Assembly (NCBI GenBank): GCA_028282805.1
Contig: JANQHD010000018.1
Location: 1 to 64,000 of the forward strand
Origin: Phycisphaeraceae bacterium
Lineage (GTDB): Bacteria; Planctomycetota; Phycisphaerae; Phycisphaerales; Zrk34
Length of the DNA: 64,000 bases
Direction of reading: 5' to 3'
How positions within the stretch are numbered: position 1 is the first letter of the stretch; every line of letters starts with the position of its first letter. The notes beneath the pieces were generated by a model, which was not told where the DNA came from, made no database searches, and saw only the letters and a program-made list of their open reading frames with translations. The translations under genes were made by a program, and so were the position numbers. Below are positions 26,677-35,948 of the stretch, one piece after another.

Positions 26677-28145
26677 ACAGGCTTGATGTCCAATCTCCGA
26701 TCTTCGATGTCCGATCGCAGATCGCAGATCGCAGATCGCACGTGTCCGGCTTCACCCTCGTCGAGCTCATGGTCGCCGTGGCGGTGACCACGGTGCTCAT
26801 CCTCGCGATCAGCTCGATCTTCTCGAACGTGTCCGAAGGGGTGACCATCGGCATCGCCAACGGCGGCATCCTCGCCAACAACCGCGTGGTCGCCAAGCAG
26901 ATCGAGCGCGACTTCCGCGAGATGGTCGGCCCCGACGACAACGGCTTCCTCGTCATCGTCAACCAGATCATCGGCGACCCGAGCAAGGACAACGCCAACG
27001 ACAATGATGACGTGCCCATCATCGCCGAGGACCTCGAGACCGGTTACCGGCGTGACGTGCGCACCGATCAGCTGGTCTTCATCCGCCGGCGCGCCGACGA
27101 AGACCCCATCACACCGCAGACATGGAACACGTATGACTCGTCTTCGACCGCCAGCTATTGCAAGGTCTGGTACGGCCACCCGCTCCGCGCCAACCCGGAC
27201 GGCACACGCCCCGACAAGCTGCTCGGTGAATCGGGCGGTCTAAAGAACAATCATCTTGCCGGCAATTGGATCCTGGGGCGGCAGGCGTTGTTCCTCAACG
27301 CGCTTGGAGATGGCGGCAAAGCGCCAACGGCCCATGCCAACGGTTTCCATTACGACGCACCCGTCGTCGGCATCGGCGCACCATCTGGCGCGAACCGCCT
27401 TCGTGACGGAACCACAGACGTCGCGATTGTTGGCCTGACACAAGAAGCCGCCAACGGCGCCATGGTTGGCGATATCCCGCCCACGTCGCCCGCGCCCAAG
27501 GCGCTGAACGACATGCTGTGGCGTGACCTCGGGGCCAACGAGTACGCCACGCGGGCCTACAAGCTGGCGTACCTCGACACGGGCACCACCCCCAACGATT
27601 CCAACCGCCTGCTCTGCAACCCCGTGCCGGCGGGCGAGACGTTCGACGCCTGGCGCATCGCGCAGATGCACCCGTACCTCGCGGGCCACGTCAGCGACTT
27701 CGTCGTCGAGTTCGCCGGCGATTACACCAATGCCAAGAACCTCAAGCGGCGCACCGGCTTGTCCACGCCGTTGGTCGTGACGGGCAACCCCGACGGCGAG
27801 CTGGACATGTACGACGACGGCACGCTGGTGTGGTACGGGCTGTACGTGTTGCCGCCGACGCAATCTTTCGCGACCGGCGCCAGCACGGACAAGACCCAGA
27901 AACCCATTGCGCAGAACATCACAACGCCCGTCGGGCCGATCACGCGCGACATGCGGTACGTCTTCCGCCACGGCCCGGGCTACACCAACTGGCCGCACCT
28001 GATCCGCATCCGCTACCGGCTGCTCGACCACCGCGGCAAGATCCGCGACGAGGCCAACGAGCCCGGCCGATGGTTCGAGCTCGTGCTGGCCGTGCCCCGC
28101 GTCGAGGCCGATCGCAGTAGCGGCGGAGGGGCCCCGATTTTTTAA
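26673..28145 (+). CDS. Minor prepilin-like protein (GspJ/PilW-like)
   Basis: A 490-residue protein from GTG 26673, which overlaps the previous stop (GTGA) and has GGAGG upstream. No ATG is available in frame before the hydrophobic stretch. The 26-residue leader, ending SHVSG, is largely encoded by an eight-unit heptamer array. FTLVELMVAVAVTTVLILAI follows, with Glu+5. The large soluble domain and the position after the GspI-like gene fit GspJ/PilW. At 490 residues it is much longer than proteobacterial GspJ (around 200), as often seen in planctomycetes. Confidence 0.8.
   Translation: MNRLDVQSPIFDVRSQIADRRSHVSGFTLVELMVAVAVTTVLILAISSIFSNVSEGVTIGIANGGILANNRVVAKQIERDFREMVGPDDNGFLVIVNQIIGDPSKDNANDNDDVPIIAEDLETGYRRDVRTDQLVFIRRRADEDPITPQTWNTYDSSSTASYCKVWYGHPLRANPDGTRPDKLLGESGGLKNNHLAGNWILGRQALFLNALGDGGKAPTAHANGFHYDAPVVGIGAPSGANRLRDGTTDVAIVGLTQEAANGAMVGDIPPTSPAPKALNDMLWRDLGANEYATRAYKLAYLDTGTTPNDSNRLLCNPVPAGETFDAWRIAQMHPYLAGHVSDFVVEFAGDYTNAKNLKRRTGLSTPLVVTGNPDGELDMYDDGTLVWYGLYVLPPTQSFATGASTDKTQKPIAQNITTPVGPITRDMRYVFRHGPGYTNWPHLIRIRYRLLDHRGKIRDEANEPGRWFELVLAVPRVEADRSSGGGAPIF
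26685..26740. repeat. Heptamer array in the leader of the GspJ-like gene
   Basis: Eight units: gatgtcc, aatctcc, gatcttc, gatgtcc, then gatcgca four times. It begins 12 bases after the GTG start and is translated as part of the prepilin leader. Confidence 0.85.
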
Positions 28146-28226
28146 TCGACCCGGCAGCGCGCGAGGCGCTGTTTGATAGACAACACCATGATGAACGCCT
28201 CCATCAGCATCACCAGGAGGTCCGAA

Positions 28227-31200
28227 GTGAAACACGACATGCGAAACTCGAAACACGACCCACGCCTCAATCGCGCCGCCGGCCGCCGGCGCGGCAGCGT
28301 GCTCATCCTCGTGGTGGCCATGCTGGTGCTGATGATGTTGCTGGGGACCGCGTTCATCCAGTCCACGCGCTTCGACCGCGCCGCGGCCAGCGAGATCAAC
28401 ACCTCGACCAACATCGAGCAGGTGCGCGACGCCGAGATCGCGCGCATCGGCACGTTCCTCGTCAACGACCTGGTCGATCCCAACGGCGGGTTCCTCGCCG
28501 ACTACGCGTCGACGATCACCCCGTTCCGCGAGAACAACGAGCCGTACGACATGGCCCACGAGGACGTCGACGCGTGGCTGGCGGCGTCGTACCTTAATCG
28601 CAACGACCGCTGGCCGCACATCACCGACCTGACCCTCGGCGACAACGCGCTGTGGGTCGGCACGACCACCGCGACCGGTACGAACGGGGTCAACGATGTC
28701 CCGCTGGCGATCTTCAACAAGCTGACCACCACGATCGACCCCACCGGCCCGATCGACGCCGACGGCGACGGCATCACCGACAGCCGCTTCATCGTCGGCG
28801 CGATCTCGCACATCGGCGGCGTGAAGTACGTCTCCGCCATCCGCGTGGTCGACCTCTCGGCCAACCTGAACATCAACGTCGCCACCAGCCTCGTCGACGA
28901 CACGGGTGCCTACGTGGACCTCGACGCCCCGCGCTGGATGTTCCCCTCCGAGCTCGACCTCGGCCGGTTCATGCTCGAGGCGACGAACAACAACGCGACC
29001 GTCGTCAGCGAGCTGAAAGAGCTGCTCGCGCGGCGTTTCGGTCAAACCCCGGTCACGTTGCCGATCGCCTGGAACCCCGACCTGAGCCAAACCGAATCGC
29101 GCTACACGTTCTGGGTGGACGGCGCCTCGATGTACGGCAACTTCAACGGCCGCACCGGCGCGACCAGCAAGTACCAATCGCTCGTCATCGGTGATGCGCT
29201 CCGCCTGCTGCACGCCAACGGCCTGAACACGCCCGACGCCCAGGGCACGAATCTGGACCTGATCCAGCGCTTCCTGCGCGACGACAAGAGCGCGCTGACC
29301 GGCGTCGAACCTATTTTCAGCGACATCGGCCCCGTCAATGTCAGGTACCCCGGGTTGTTGCCGTGGACCGCGGCCGACCCGGAGGACTACATCCGTAACG
29401 AGCCCCGCCACCAGATGACGACCATCAGCGGCGCGTCGGAGTGGGCGGCCCAACTGCCCGGCGAACCCCATGGCCGCGTGCTCAAGTTCGACGTCAACCG
29501 CGTGGGCGCCGCCGACCGGACCACCGACGACCTGATCAAGTTGCGCGACATCGTCGAGCAGGTATACCGCATCAACCCGCCGGCGTTCATGCCCGGCGTC
29601 ACGCCTTTCAATGGCTTGGACAACTCGCCCGAACACTTCGCCGCGCAGTTCACGGCCAACGTCGCCGACTACATCGATGAAGACAACTGGTTGACCAAGG
29701 TCGACGCACGCGGCGTCACCGGCCCGACGGGCGAGCACTACGGCATGGAAGCCCTGCCGATGATCTCCGAGACGTTCATCCAGTACGATTACGAGGTTAC
29801 CAACGCCACGGACAACGGCGACAACACCTGGGCGGTGATCCTCACCAAGCGCGGCGAGGCCGGGTTCATCATCGAGATCCGTAACCCCTATCGCCAGCCC
29901 ATCAAGCTGACCGACGTGTGGATCGGCGACGGCTCCGGTTCACCGGTCCGCCTCGACAGCCTGCTGACGACCGTGACCGAAATCGAGCCCGACAAGGCCG
30001 TGTTGATCTACCACAACACCGGTACGTCGAGCAGCAACGAGAACCCCTTGACGGCGCAATCGCTGTCGATCGGCGCCCCGGCCGACGTGGTCGATGTCGG
30101 CGAGTGGAACACCAGCGCCTTCGACGGCGGCGGCACCATCTCGCTCTACGCCGCGGACGACACCGGGGCGCAGCTATCCTGGCCTTACCAGCAAGTCGAC
30201 TTCCACCCCGACGTGGTCGACGGTAACTCGTACAACGTGGCCAACTACCCCGTGACCAGCGGGGTGGGCAACGACCCGTCTGTCGCGGGCAACGCCGGGC
30301 ACTGGGCTTACAAGCACGGCTCAAAGATCGGCGGCGACGGAATCAACATGCTGCTCCTTGCCGACGGCGATTTTGCGACCCAAGAGAACATCAACACGAC
30401 CACCCAACACCCCACCGCCTACGACGACGCGATCGACAAACTCGGCGACGCCGCAAAGGGCACCGACCTCGTCGATCCGTTGAGGCACCAGTTCATCGTG
30501 CGTGACGGCAAAGCACCGCTCGACCGCCTGTGGCAGGTCAACGAGCTGACGCAGGTGCCGGTCGTTGCGCTCGGGCCCGCCAACCAGTTCGCCGACACGC
30601 TGCAACTGGGCGGTTTCGGCGGCGGCATCCTGAACAAGTTCTTCCTCGACATCGACACCACCAGCGAGTTCGTCGAGAGCTCGGCGACGGCGCGATCGAA
30701 GCGTGTGCCGCACGCCGTGATGCTGATCGATCGGCTCAGCGTGCTCACGCCGCGCTACGACAAGCAGAACAACGATAACGACGGCAAGATCGACGAGGAC
30801 GACGAGGCATTTGTCCCCGGCAGGATCAACCTCAACACGGTCCCGCCAGAACTGCTCGAACGCGTGTTGCCGATCGACAGCCAGTCTCGCCGCAATCGGA
30901 TCGTGGATAAACTCACGGATTACCGCGACAACCCCATGTCACGCACAACGAAATGGCGTGAGGAACCGGGCATCGCCTCGATCGGCGAGTTGCACGCCAT
31001 CGGGGGCTTGCGCGACGAGTTCGGCTCATTGGGTGACAGCGGCGATACCCACAAGATCGGCACGAACGCGATCACCGTTGATTTCACCACACCCGACGAC
31101 GGCTTGACGGGCGACGGCATCGAAGACGACCGCGAGGAGTCGGTCATGCTGCCCCGCATGCTCAGCGGCGTGTGCACGACGCGCAGCGACATCTACGCGG

Positions 31201-31355
31201 CGTACATCTACATCCTCGGCTACCCCGCGACGGCGGACCTGAAGAACGACACCGTCGACCCCGTCGAGCAGCTGCGCGTGGTCGTGATCCTCGACCGCTC
31301 GCACGTGAAGAACCGCGGCGACAAACCGCGCGTGCTCGGCATGTATCGGTATTGA
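28227..31355 (+). CDS. GspK/PilX-like large minor pilin
   Basis: A 1042-residue protein. The GTG at 28227 has a perfect AGGAGG seven bases upstream, so earlier TTG and ATG codons are rejected. The leader (VKHDMRNSKHDPRLNR...) overlaps a heptamer array, and RRRGSVLILVVAMLVLMMLLGTAF is the membrane segment; GSV in place of FTLVE is as in GspK/PilX. The C-terminal region has the GspK signature GRINLNTVPPELLERVLP. An Asp-rich DADGDGITDSRF turn lies near residue 180. GspK normally caps the pseudopilus tip; at about three times its usual size, this one carries a large extra middle region of unknown role. Confidence 0.8.
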   Translation: MKHDMRNSKHDPRLNRAAGRRRGSVLILVVAMLVLMMLLGTAFIQSTRFDRAAASEINTSTNIEQVRDAEIARIGTFLVNDLVDPNGGFLADYASTITPFRENNEPYDMAHEDVDAWLAASYLNRNDRWPHITDLTLGDNALWVGTTTATGTNGVNDVPLAIFNKLTTTIDPTGPIDADGDGITDSRFIVGAISHIGGVKYVSAIRVVDLSANLNINVATSLVDDTGAYVDLDAPRWMFPSELDLGRFMLEATNNNATVVSELKELLARRFGQTPVTLPIAWNPDLSQTESRYTFWVDGASMYGNFNGRTGATSKYQSLVIGDALRLLHANGLNTPDAQGTNLDLIQRFLRDDKSALTGVEPIFSDIGPVNVRYPGLLPWTAADPEDYIRNEPRHQMTTISGASEWAAQLPGEPHGRVLKFDVNRVGAADRTTDDLIKLRDIVEQVYRINPPAFMPGVTPFNGLDNSPEHFAAQFTANVADYIDEDNWLTKVDARGVTGPTGEHYGMEALPMISETFIQYDYEVTNATDNGDNTWAVILTKRGEAGFIIEIRNPYRQPIKLTDVWIGDGSGSPVRLDSLLTTVTEIEPDKAVLIYHNTGTSSSNENPLTAQSLSIGAPADVVDVGEWNTSAFDGGGTISLYAADDTGAQLSWPYQQVDFHPDVVDGNSYNVANYPVTSGVGNDPSVAGNAGHWAYKHGSKIGGDGINMLLLADGDFATQENINTTTQHPTAYDDAIDKLGDAAKGTDLVDPLRHQFIVRDGKAPLDRLWQVNELTQVPVVALGPANQFADTLQLGGFGGGILNKFFLDIDTTSEFVESSATARSKRVPHAVMLIDRLSVLTPRYDKQNNDNDGKIDEDDEAFVPGRINLNTVPPELLERVLPIDSQSRRNRIVDKLTDYRDNPMSRTTKWREEPGIASIGELHAIGGLRDEFGSLGDSGDTHKIGTNAITVDFTTPDDGLTGDGIEDDREESVMLPRMLSGVCTTRSDIYAAYIYILGYPATADLKNDTVDPVEQLRVVVILDRSHVKNRGDKPRVLGMYRY
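28229..28263. repeat. Heptamer array at the start of the GspK-like gene
   Basis: Five units: gaaacac, gacatgc, gaaactc, gaaacac, gacccac. The first base is the last base of the GTG start codon, as in the first pseudopilin gene. Confidence 0.78.
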
Positions 31356-31398
31356 TTCTATCTTGCACGGCCCTGCCGAACGGCAGTGATTGGAGGCA

Positions 31399-31440
31399 CG
31401 GAGCCTGGGTGAGTCGTTCAACCCAGGCTCCGCTTTTTTT
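31399..31440 (+). terminator. Terminator of the pilus/secretion operon
   Basis: Twelve-base arms 31399-31410 and 31421-31432 pair perfectly around a 10-base loop and are followed by one C and seven T. It lies 44 bases after the stop of the GspK-like gene. The rest of the gap to 31619 holds no gene I can support. Confidence 0.92.
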
Positions 31441-31619
31441 ATCGTCACTGCGCTGTCTTAACCGCTCGGCAGCAAGGGTGTTTCTTGTTCTCAAGTTCTC
31501 AAGAACATTAGAATAAGGACCGGCACACCACGTCGATGGTTGGGCAGGTGTGTGCGGGGTTGGGCCGATCACGATCAACAGGGCGAAACCCGGGGGCGGT
31601 GTGGGTGATCGGTGAACGT

Positions 31620-32603
31620 TCAGGCGAACACGCGGCGGTACCACTCGACGGTCGCGGCGAGGCCGGTCTCGAAGTCGACCAACGGCTCGTAGCCCAGCAC
31701 GGTTTGTGTGCGGGTCAGGTCGGCCAGCGATTGGCGCACGTCGCCCGGCCGCGGGTCGGCGTAGCGCGGGGTGATGTGCTCGGCGTCGAGCAGGTGGGCC
31801 ATGCGTGCGAACAGGTCGTTGAGCGTGACGCTGTCGGCGCAGGCGACGTTGAACACCTCGCCGTCGAGCCGGTGCTCGCAGCGGGCGGCCAGCAGGTTCG
31901 CCTGCACCGCGTTGTGCACGAAGGTGAAGTCGCGGCTCTGTTCGCCGTCGCCATAAATGGTCGGCGCTTCGTCGGCGATCAACGCCTTGGCGAACGCGGC
32001 GATCACGGCGGCGTAGGCGCTGTTGGCGTTCTGGCGGGGGCCGAAGATGTTGAAGTAGCGCGTCGAGGCGGTGTCGAGGCCGTAGCTGTGCGCCCAGGCG
32101 CGGGCCTGGTGTTCGCCGGCGAGCTTGGTGGCGGCGTACGGGCTGCGCGGCAGCACGGGTTGGGTTTCGACCTTCGGGCCTTGCTCGGGCGGGTCGCCGT
32201 AGGCGCTGCTCGAAGCGGCGTACATCACGCGCCGCACGCCCGCGGCCGCCGCGGCCTGAAGCACGTTCATCGTGCCGATCACGTTGACCTGGTGGTAAAG
32301 CTCGGGCTCTTCGACGCTGCGCGGCACCGAGCCGAGCGCCGCCTGGTGAAACACGTACCGGCAACCGGCCGTTGCCTCGGCCAGCGCATCGCGGTCGAGT
32401 ATCGACGCGGTGACCTGTTGTACGTGGTCGCCGAACCCGTCGAGGTTTGACCACGAACCGCCCGACAGGTCGTCGATGGCCACGACCTCGGCGCCGAGCG
32501 CGGCGAGCGTTTCGCACAGGTGCGAGCCGATGAACCCCGCGCCGCCGGTGACCAGCGCCTTGGTGTGGGCGAACGCGTCGCCGTGTTCGGTGCGCCAGTC
32601 CAT
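31620..32603 (-). CDS. NAD-dependent sugar-nucleotide epimerase (GalE/WbpP-like)
   Basis: A 327-residue extended short-chain dehydrogenase. The NAD-binding loop GGAGFIGSH is near residue 20, the catalytic Ser is in AASSSAYGD, and the YxxxK pair is in SPYAATK. The stretch FNIFGPRQNANSAYAAVIAAF is typical of UDP-GlcNAc/UDP-GalNAc or UDP-glucuronate 4-epimerases (WbpP group). It probably supplies a sugar nucleotide for cell-surface glycans. The ATG abuts the rnhA stop with no gap (TAAATG), so the two are co-transcribed and likely translationally coupled. Confidence 0.85.
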   Translation of the reverse strand: MDWRTEHGDAFAHTKALVTGGAGFIGSHLCETLAALGAEVVAIDDLSGGSWSNLDGFGDHVQQVTASILDRDALAEATAGCRYVFHQAALGSVPRSVEEPELYHQVNVIGTMNVLQAAAAAGVRRVMYAASSSAYGDPPEQGPKVETQPVLPRSPYAATKLAGEHQARAWAHSYGLDTASTRYFNIFGPRQNANSAYAAVIAAFAKALIADEAPTIYGDGEQSRDFTFVHNAVQANLLAARCEHRLDGEVFNVACADSVTLNDLFARMAHLLDAEHITPRYADPRPGDVRQSLADLTRTQTVLGYEPLVDFETGLAATVEWYRRVFA

Positions 32604-33089
32604 TTACGCGTTGCCTTCCTTGATCAATTCCGCTTGGGTGGTCGCCAGCTGGTCGCAGCGTTCGTTTTCGGGGTGGCCCGTGTGGCCGCGCACCCACTCG
32701 ACGGCCAGTTCGTGCGGGGCGATCAGTTCGTCGAGCCGTTGCCAAAGGTCGACGTTGAGCACGGGCTTCTTGTCGGCCTTGCGCCAGTTGCGTTTCTTCC
32801 AGCCCGCCATCCACTCGGTCAGGCCCTTGAGCACGTACTCACTGTCACCGACGAGCGTGAGGCGGGCCGGGCCTTCGAGCGCCTCGAGGCCCTCGATCAC
32901 GGCGGTCAGTTCCATGCGGTTGTTGGTGGTCTTGTCTTCGCCGCCGGCGTCTTCGGTCTCGGTGTCGGACTCGACGTGGCGCAGGATGTACGCCCAACCA
33001 CCCGGGCCGGGGTTACCCAGGCAGGCGCCGTCCGTGAACAGCCGGTAAGCGGGGCGGTGGTTGGGGTTGGCGTCGTCCATGGGCGGCAT
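32604..33089 (-). CDS. rnhA: Ribonuclease HI
   Basis: A 161-residue enzyme (E. coli has 155). The four acidic catalytic residues are visible: Asp in [15 protein letters not shown], Glu in NNRMELTAV, Asp in LVGDSEYV, and the final Asp with its His in [17 protein letters not shown]. It cleaves RNA in RNA-DNA hybrids. An acidic insertion ([16 protein letters not shown]) sits between the first two motifs. Two ATGs, at 33089 and 33080, are possible starts; neither has a clear ribosome site. The downstream epimerase gene is immediately adjacent. Confidence 0.92.
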   Translation of the reverse strand: MPPMDDANPNHRPAYRLFTDGACLGNPGPGGWAYILRHVESDTETEDAGGEDKTTNNRMELTAVIEGLEALEGPARLTLVGDSEYVLKGLTEWMAGWKKRNWRKADKKPVLNVDLWQRLDELIAPHELAVEWVRGHTGHPENERCDQLATTQAELIKEGNA

Positions 33090-33146
33090 GATAGCCGAGG
33101 GGGCGCGACTTTGCGCGAAACCGGCAAAGCGCTTACCATGTGGCCT

Positions 33147-33719
33147 ATGACAGATCACGCCGAGCACATCCGCAGTTCCATCACCGCCAGCGCCGAACTG
33201 ATCGATGCGTTGGCCGAACAGACCGAGACGCTGTCGCGCATCGCCGATGTGATCGTCGACGCCCTGGCCGCCGGCCACAAAGTGCTGACCGCGGGCCACG
33301 GGGGCAGCGCCGCCGACGCGCTGCACATGGCTGAAGAACTGGTCGGCCGGTTCGACGGCAACCGGTGCGCCCTGCCGGCGATCGCGCTGGTCGCCGACCC
33401 GACCGCCATGACCTGCATCGCCAACGACTTCGGCTACGCCGCGCTCTTCGCCCGGCAGGTCGAGGCCCACGGCCAACCCGGCGACGTGCTCGTGCTCTTT
33501 TCCACCAGCGGCAACTCCGCGGCCCTGCCCGAAGCGCTCGACGAAGCGCACAAGCGCGGCGTGGTCAGCATCGCACTGCTCGGCAAAGGGGGCGGCTCGC
33601 TGGCCGGCAAGGCCGACCACGAGTTGATCGTGTCCAGCGACACCACCGCCCGCATCCAGGAAGCCCACACCCTCATCCTGCACCTGCTGCTCGAGGCCGT
33701 CGAACGCCGGTTCGCGTGA
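33147..33719 (+). CDS. gmhA: Phosphoheptose isomerase-like SIS protein
   Basis: A 190-residue single SIS-domain protein. [15 protein letters not shown] and LFSTSGNS form the sugar-phosphate site. The zinc-binding set of GmhA is present with the right spacing: His60 and Glu64, then Gln171 and His179, matching His61, Glu65, Gln172 and His180 of the E. coli enzyme. It would convert sedoheptulose 7-phosphate to D-glycero-D-manno-heptose 7-phosphate for LPS heptose. An ATG three codons earlier (33138) is the alternative start. The start region is shared with divergent rnhA. Confidence 0.87.
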   Translation: MTDHAEHIRSSITASAELIDALAEQTETLSRIADVIVDALAAGHKVLTAGHGGSAADALHMAEELVGRFDGNRCALPAIALVADPTAMTCIANDFGYAALFARQVEAHGQPGDVLVLFSTSGNSAALPEALDEAHKRGVVSIALLGKGGGSLAGKADHELIVSSDTTARIQEAHTLILHLLLEAVERRFA

Positions 33720-33856
33720 CCCGATCGCCCGGGCGAATCGCGCCATACATTTAATGATCAACTGTTAAACCGGTCGGGCCCGATCGCCGATGAGGTGGGT
33801 ATCCGTGTGCTTTGACCGAGCGGCGATCTGACGCAGTCAACCGAAAGGGCTTGTTC

Positions 33857-34201
33857 ATGTCTGAGCCGAACGCCTCCGATCACGCGACCCTCTCCGAAAT
33901 CCGCAGCCAGTTCGCCGGCGACCCGGAGTTCAGGCTGTTGCTCGACATGTTCATCGACGAGCTCGGTGGGCGTGTCAACACGATCGAGTCCGCCTGGCGC
34001 GCCCGGCAGATCGAGCAACTCACCACACTCGTGCATCAGCTCAAGGGCGCCGGTGGTGGGTACGGTTTCCCCCAAATGACTGAATCGGCCCGCGCGCTCG
34101 AAGAAGCGATCAAAGCCAGCCAAGCCGATGATGAGGTCGAACGCCTGCTCGTTTCGCTGACCAACGTGTGCGACGCCGTCATCGCCAGCCGCGACGCCTG
34201 A
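33857..34201 (+). CDS. Hpt (histidine phosphotransfer) domain protein
   Basis: A 114-residue single-domain protein. The Hpt signature is HQLKGAGGGYGF near residue 60, with the phospho-accepting His followed by the usual K-G-x-x-x-x-x-G pattern. Such proteins relay phosphate from a hybrid histidine kinase receiver to a response regulator. No receiver or hybrid kinase is adjacent, so its partners are unknown. The gene converges with the GH20 gene, leaving only seven bases between stops. Confidence 0.87.
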   Translation: MSEPNASDHATLSEIRSQFAGDPEFRLLLDMFIDELGGRVNTIESAWRARQIEQLTTLVHQLKGAGGGYGFPQMTESARALEEAIKASQADDEVERLLVSLTNVCDAVIASRDA

Positions 34202-34208
34202 GCTTTGC

Positions 34209-35948
34209 TCAACCCGCTGCATACATTTGTTGCAACTTACGCAATCGGCCGGCGCTGTCGATCAGGCCGCCCTCACGGTTGCGCTGTCGCCAGATCGTTT
34301 CATGCTGCGTAATCAGTTCGCCGAGCGCCCTGCTCAATGATTGCCTGACGTTCGCAGCCAACGCCGCGATCGGCGCGCGGTTGGCATCGCAACGGGCCAC
34401 GCCGATCTTGCAACCGTGCATAAACAGGTCGGCCGCAAGTTGCCATTCCTTTTGAATCAGTTCGGCATCGTTACGTTCCATCCGCGCTCGCGGCAGGGCG
34501 GCGATAGCAGCCTCGACCGCCTCGGCCGCGTTACGCATGGTGCAGGCCGTGACATCATGCGGCAAATCAACCACGGGTTCGTACATCAGCCGCGCCGGCC
34601 ACGCCGCGTTGTGAATCGGCTTGCCGCACAGGCGGTACGCGCCGCCGAGTTCGAGCGTGTGTCGCCCCATCACGCCCGCGCGGTCGCGGTACACGTGCAG
34701 ATCGAGCGCCCGCGCCAAGTTCAACGCCCCGTTCGCGCCGCGCGCCCAACTCATCGCCGCCCCCCACGCGTAGCCCGCCCACGACACCGGTAGCGGCTGC
34801 CAATGACCGTGGTCGCCCCAGTCCGTGATCAGCAGGCCCGCCGCACCGTGTTCACACGCTCCCTTGGTCGCGCGTGCGATGTTGTTGCGCATGTTCGGCG
34901 TGCGCCCCACGAAGCTGTTCCAGCCCGACGTGCCCGGGCAGACGTAAAACGGCACGCCCGCCTCGGCGAAACGCTGCGCCTGCTCGTCGAACGGGTGGTC
35001 CGCTTCGTAGCCCCACAACAGCGCCACCGCATCGCTCGGCAATTCGCTAACCAAGCCCGGGTGCTCGAGCACCACATCGCCCCAGTATTGCGCGGCCCGC
35101 CCGAATCGCTTCGCACACCCGATGACCTTGTTCAAATACTCGAGGTACACCCGGCCCACCCCGCGCTCGGCGCAAGCCGTGGCGCTATGTCCCTGGCCCA
35201 ACTCGAACGTCTCATCGCACCCAACGTTGACGCGATTCGACTTAAAACAAGGCAAAATCTCGCTCAGCAAGCCATCGACCAGCGCGATCGACCGCGCGTC
35301 CAGCGGGCTCAACGTCCCCGCCGGCCGGTGCTGGCCCCACGCATCGACAAAACCGTCCGGTGTCTCCGCCAGGTCCGCGTAAGCCGGGTGCTTCAACCAC
35401 CGCTCGAAATGCCCAAAGCAATTTTGGTTCGGCACCAATTCGATAAAGCGTTCTGCGCAATACGCGTCTAACTCGCGCACCTGTTCCGCCGTCATCGGCG
35501 AAGCGTTCTGCCACACCACCTCGTGCGCCGCGTACGTGAACGTGTGCTCCGTGTACAACTGCAACTGGTTAACCTTCAACGACGCGAGCAGGTCCACCGT
35601 TTGACGCAGCGTCGCCATCGTCGGCACCTTGTCCCGGCTGATATCCACCATCACCCCCCGGTGGGCCAAGTCGGGCCAATCCGTAACCCGAACGTTTGGC
35701 AGTGCTACACCCCACGTCGCCAATCGTTTCAACTGCGTCAGTGTTTGCTTCGCGTAGTATGCGCCCGCACCGTCTGCCGCTTCGACCGACACCGCGTTAT
35801 CCCGCAGCGTCAGCACGTAGCCTTCTCGCTTGTTGAACACCTCGTGCCCGACACGCACCGCGTCATCGTCAACCGTAAAACCGCCGGTGTACGCGCCGCC
35901 AAGCGTTTCGACCCGCTGCGGCGTCGGCAGCAACACGAGTTCATCCAT
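34209..35948 (-). CDS. GH20-type beta-N-acetylhexosaminidase-like protein
   Basis: A 579-residue protein. A small N-terminal domain (TPQRVETLGGAYTGGF) is followed by a TIM barrel that begins RGVMVDISRDKVPTM. The catalytic Asp-Glu pair of GH20 is in RVNVGCDETFELG (about residues 240-252), and the barrel continues with QYWGDVVLEHP and ITDWGDHGHWQPL. There is no signal peptide, so it is probably cytoplasmic. The start overlaps the ROK-MurQ stop by eight bases. In that operon it would release GlcNAc from imported disaccharides or muropeptide fragments, which is an inference from context. Confidence 0.78.
   Translation of the reverse strand: MDELVLLPTPQRVETLGGAYTGGFTVDDDAVRVGHEVFNKREGYVLTLRDNAVSVEAADGAGAYYAKQTLTQLKRLATWGVALPNVRVTDWPDLAHRGVMVDISRDKVPTMATLRQTVDLLASLKVNQLQLYTEHTFTYAAHEVVWQNASPMTAEQVRELDAYCAERFIELVPNQNCFGHFERWLKHPAYADLAETPDGFVDAWGQHRPAGTLSPLDARSIALVDGLLSEILPCFKSNRVNVGCDETFELGQGHSATACAERGVGRVYLEYLNKVIGCAKRFGRAAQYWGDVVLEHPGLVSELPSDAVALLWGYEADHPFDEQAQRFAEAGVPFYVCPGTSGWNSFVGRTPNMRNNIARATKGACEHGAAGLLITDWGDHGHWQPLPVSWAGYAWGAAMSWARGANGALNLARALDLHVYRDRAGVMGRHTLELGGAYRLCGKPIHNAAWPARLMYEPVVDLPHDVTACTMRNAAEAVEAAIAALPRARMERNDAELIQKEWQLAADLFMHGCKIGVARCDANRAPIAALAANVRQSLSRALGELITQHETIWRQRNREGGLIDSAGRLRKLQQMYAAG

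Noticed and set aside
20177-28263. Heptamer arrays as a possible CRISPR array.
   Set aside because: Units are seven bases long, degenerate and contiguous, with no spacers and no cas genes.
33138-33146. ATG at 33138 as the gmhA start.
   Set aside because: Either is possible; the ATG at 33147 gives residue numbering that matches the E. coli enzyme to within one.
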